Below, one piece after another: positions 33,417-34,048 of a DNA stretch of 34,048 nucleotides (positions are counted from its first letter, which is position 1; each line of letters begins with the position of its first letter). The notes beneath the pieces are model-generated. The model saw nothing but the letters and a program-made list of their open reading frames with translations. It had not been told where the DNA came from and made no database searches. The stretch covers positions 1-34,048 of the forward strand of contig JAIXZD010000114.1 in NCBI GenBank assembly GCA_027489895.1. Direction: 5' to 3'. The position numbers were made by a program, and so were the translations under genes. The DNA comes from Planctomycetaceae bacterium. GTDB taxonomy: Bacteria > Planctomycetota > Planctomycetia > Planctomycetales > Planctomycetaceae.

Positions 33417-34048
33417 ATGAGCAACCCCTTTCTCGACAACATCGCTCGCGTCACCCGCCGCCAGATGTTCGGCTCGACCGCCACCGGCATCGGGGCGGCC
33501 GCCCTCGCGTCGATCCTCAATCAGCAGACGTCCCAGGCCGCGGCCATTCCCGGATTGCCCGGCCTGCCGCATTTCGCCCCCAAAGCCAAGCGGGTGGTGA
33601 TGCTCTGGCAGGGCGGCGGCCCGTCGCACGTCGACCTGTTCGACGAAAAGCCGCTCCTCGCCCAGATGAAAGGCCAGGACATCCCCGACACAATCCGCGG
33701 CACCACCCGCCTCTCCACCATGACGGGCAGCTACGGCAAATGGCCCTGCCAGCCCGCCATCAAGCCCTTCAAAAAGTACGGTGAAGCCGGCCTGTCGCTC
33801 TCCGAGATGCTGCCCAACGTCGGCTCGATCGCCGATGAACTCTGCGTCGTCCGCAGCATGCACACCGAGGCCGTGAACCACGCCCCCGGCGTCACCTTCT
33901 TCCTCACCGGAGCGCAAGTTCCCGGCCGACCCAGCCTCGGCGCCTGGCTCTCGTACGGACTCGGTTGCGAGACTGACAATCTCCCCACGTTTGTGGTGAT
34001 GACCTCCAGCGACAAAGGCAAGACCTGCGGCCAGCTGTTCTTCGACTA
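33417..34048 (+). CDS. DUF1501 domain protein (3' end outside window)
   Basis: ATG 33417 opens 210 codons to the right edge. A Tat-like signal is present: RVTRRQMFGSTATGIGAAAL, with twin Arg at 14-15. AKRVVMLWQGGGPSHVDLFDEKP is the conserved DUF1501 opening, and LCVVRSMHTEAVNHAPGVTFFLTG follows, with family histidines. DUF1501 proteins resemble the sulphatase/alkaline-phosphatase fold; their reaction is not settled. It lies 42 nt after the PSCyt1-DUF1549-DUF1553 gene, with which it forms the usual two-gene unit. Confidence 0.95.
   Translation, partial: MSNPFLDNIARVTRRQMFGSTATGIGAAALASILNQQTSQAAAIPGLPGLPHFAPKAKRVVMLWQGGGPSHVDLFDEKPLLAQMKGQDIPDTIRGTTRLSTMTGSYGKWPCQPAIKPFKKYGEAGLSLSEMLPNVGSIADELCVVRSMHTEAVNHAPGVTFFLTGAQVPGRPSLGAWLSYGLGCETDNLPTFVVMTSSDKGKTCGQLFFD

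Noticed and set aside
1-34048. CRISPR arrays, tRNA genes, transposases
   Set aside because: I looked for regularly spaced repeats, cloverleaf patterns and transposase motifs and recognised none.

Overview
The window is high-GC DNA whose gene content points to a member of the Planctomycetota, probably Planctomycetia. The markers are two families of planctomycete-type cytochrome c proteins (PSCyt1 with DUF1549/DUF1553, and PSCyt1 with the DUF1587/1592/1588/1585 set), a DUF1501 protein, a LEPR-motif secreted protein, a TPR-containing Ser/Thr kinase with a DWG motif, and a Tat-exported Gfo/Idh/MocA oxidoreductase. I cannot name a genus. I recognise no tRNA, rRNA, CRISPR array, transposase or prophage gene.

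Layout. Positions 1-15153 are all on the minus strand: a giant secreted FG-GAP/cadherin/TolB-like protein (cut by the left edge), a membrane kinase with TPRs, a 1421-residue planctomycete cytochrome, a membrane-anchored WD40 protein and a Tat oxidoreductase. Positions 15355-17336 hold three tandem copies of a small pilin-like, cysteine-rich membrane protein, each followed by its own stem-loop. Positions 18048-24794 hold part of a Tad (Flp-type) pilus locus: two flp pilins, a 34-codon small ORF, prepilin peptidase cpaA/tadV, cpaB/rcpC, cpaC/rcpA secretin and cpaE/tadZ. The motor ATPase (tadA) and platform genes (tadB, tadC) are absent. The strand then switches. A toroid (prenyltransferase/squalene-oxidase-repeat) protein overlaps a Tat-exported DUF362 protein by 4 nt (25489-27434, plus). 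The housekeeping pair rpsO-pnp follows (30330 to 27795, minus), ending in a strong terminator. A PSCyt1-DUF1549-DUF1553 gene and a DUF1501 gene, the latter cut by the right edge, close the window (plus).

How it fits together. The Tad proteins should build a type IVc pilus: CpaA processes the Flp prepilins, CpaC forms the outer-membrane channel, CpaB is its periplasmic partner and CpaE localises the machine. The motor must be encoded elsewhere. The three small paralogues next to the locus have an N-terminus resembling class III prepilin signals and a conserved CCxC-x7-C tail. They are the best candidate here for an undescribed component, perhaps an alternative pilin or a surface anchor. The link to the pilus rests on proximity and the N-terminal motif only.

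Non-coding structure is rich. A hairpin beginning GTAGCGGAA occurs five times (13695-13750, 17873-17897, 19358-19425), and its inner stem changes in a compensatory way. Potential stem-loops lie in every gap of the Tad locus. The flp promoter region has a perfect 10-bp palindrome between -35 and -10 and shares an ACCTAGGT palindrome with the region upstream of cpaB.
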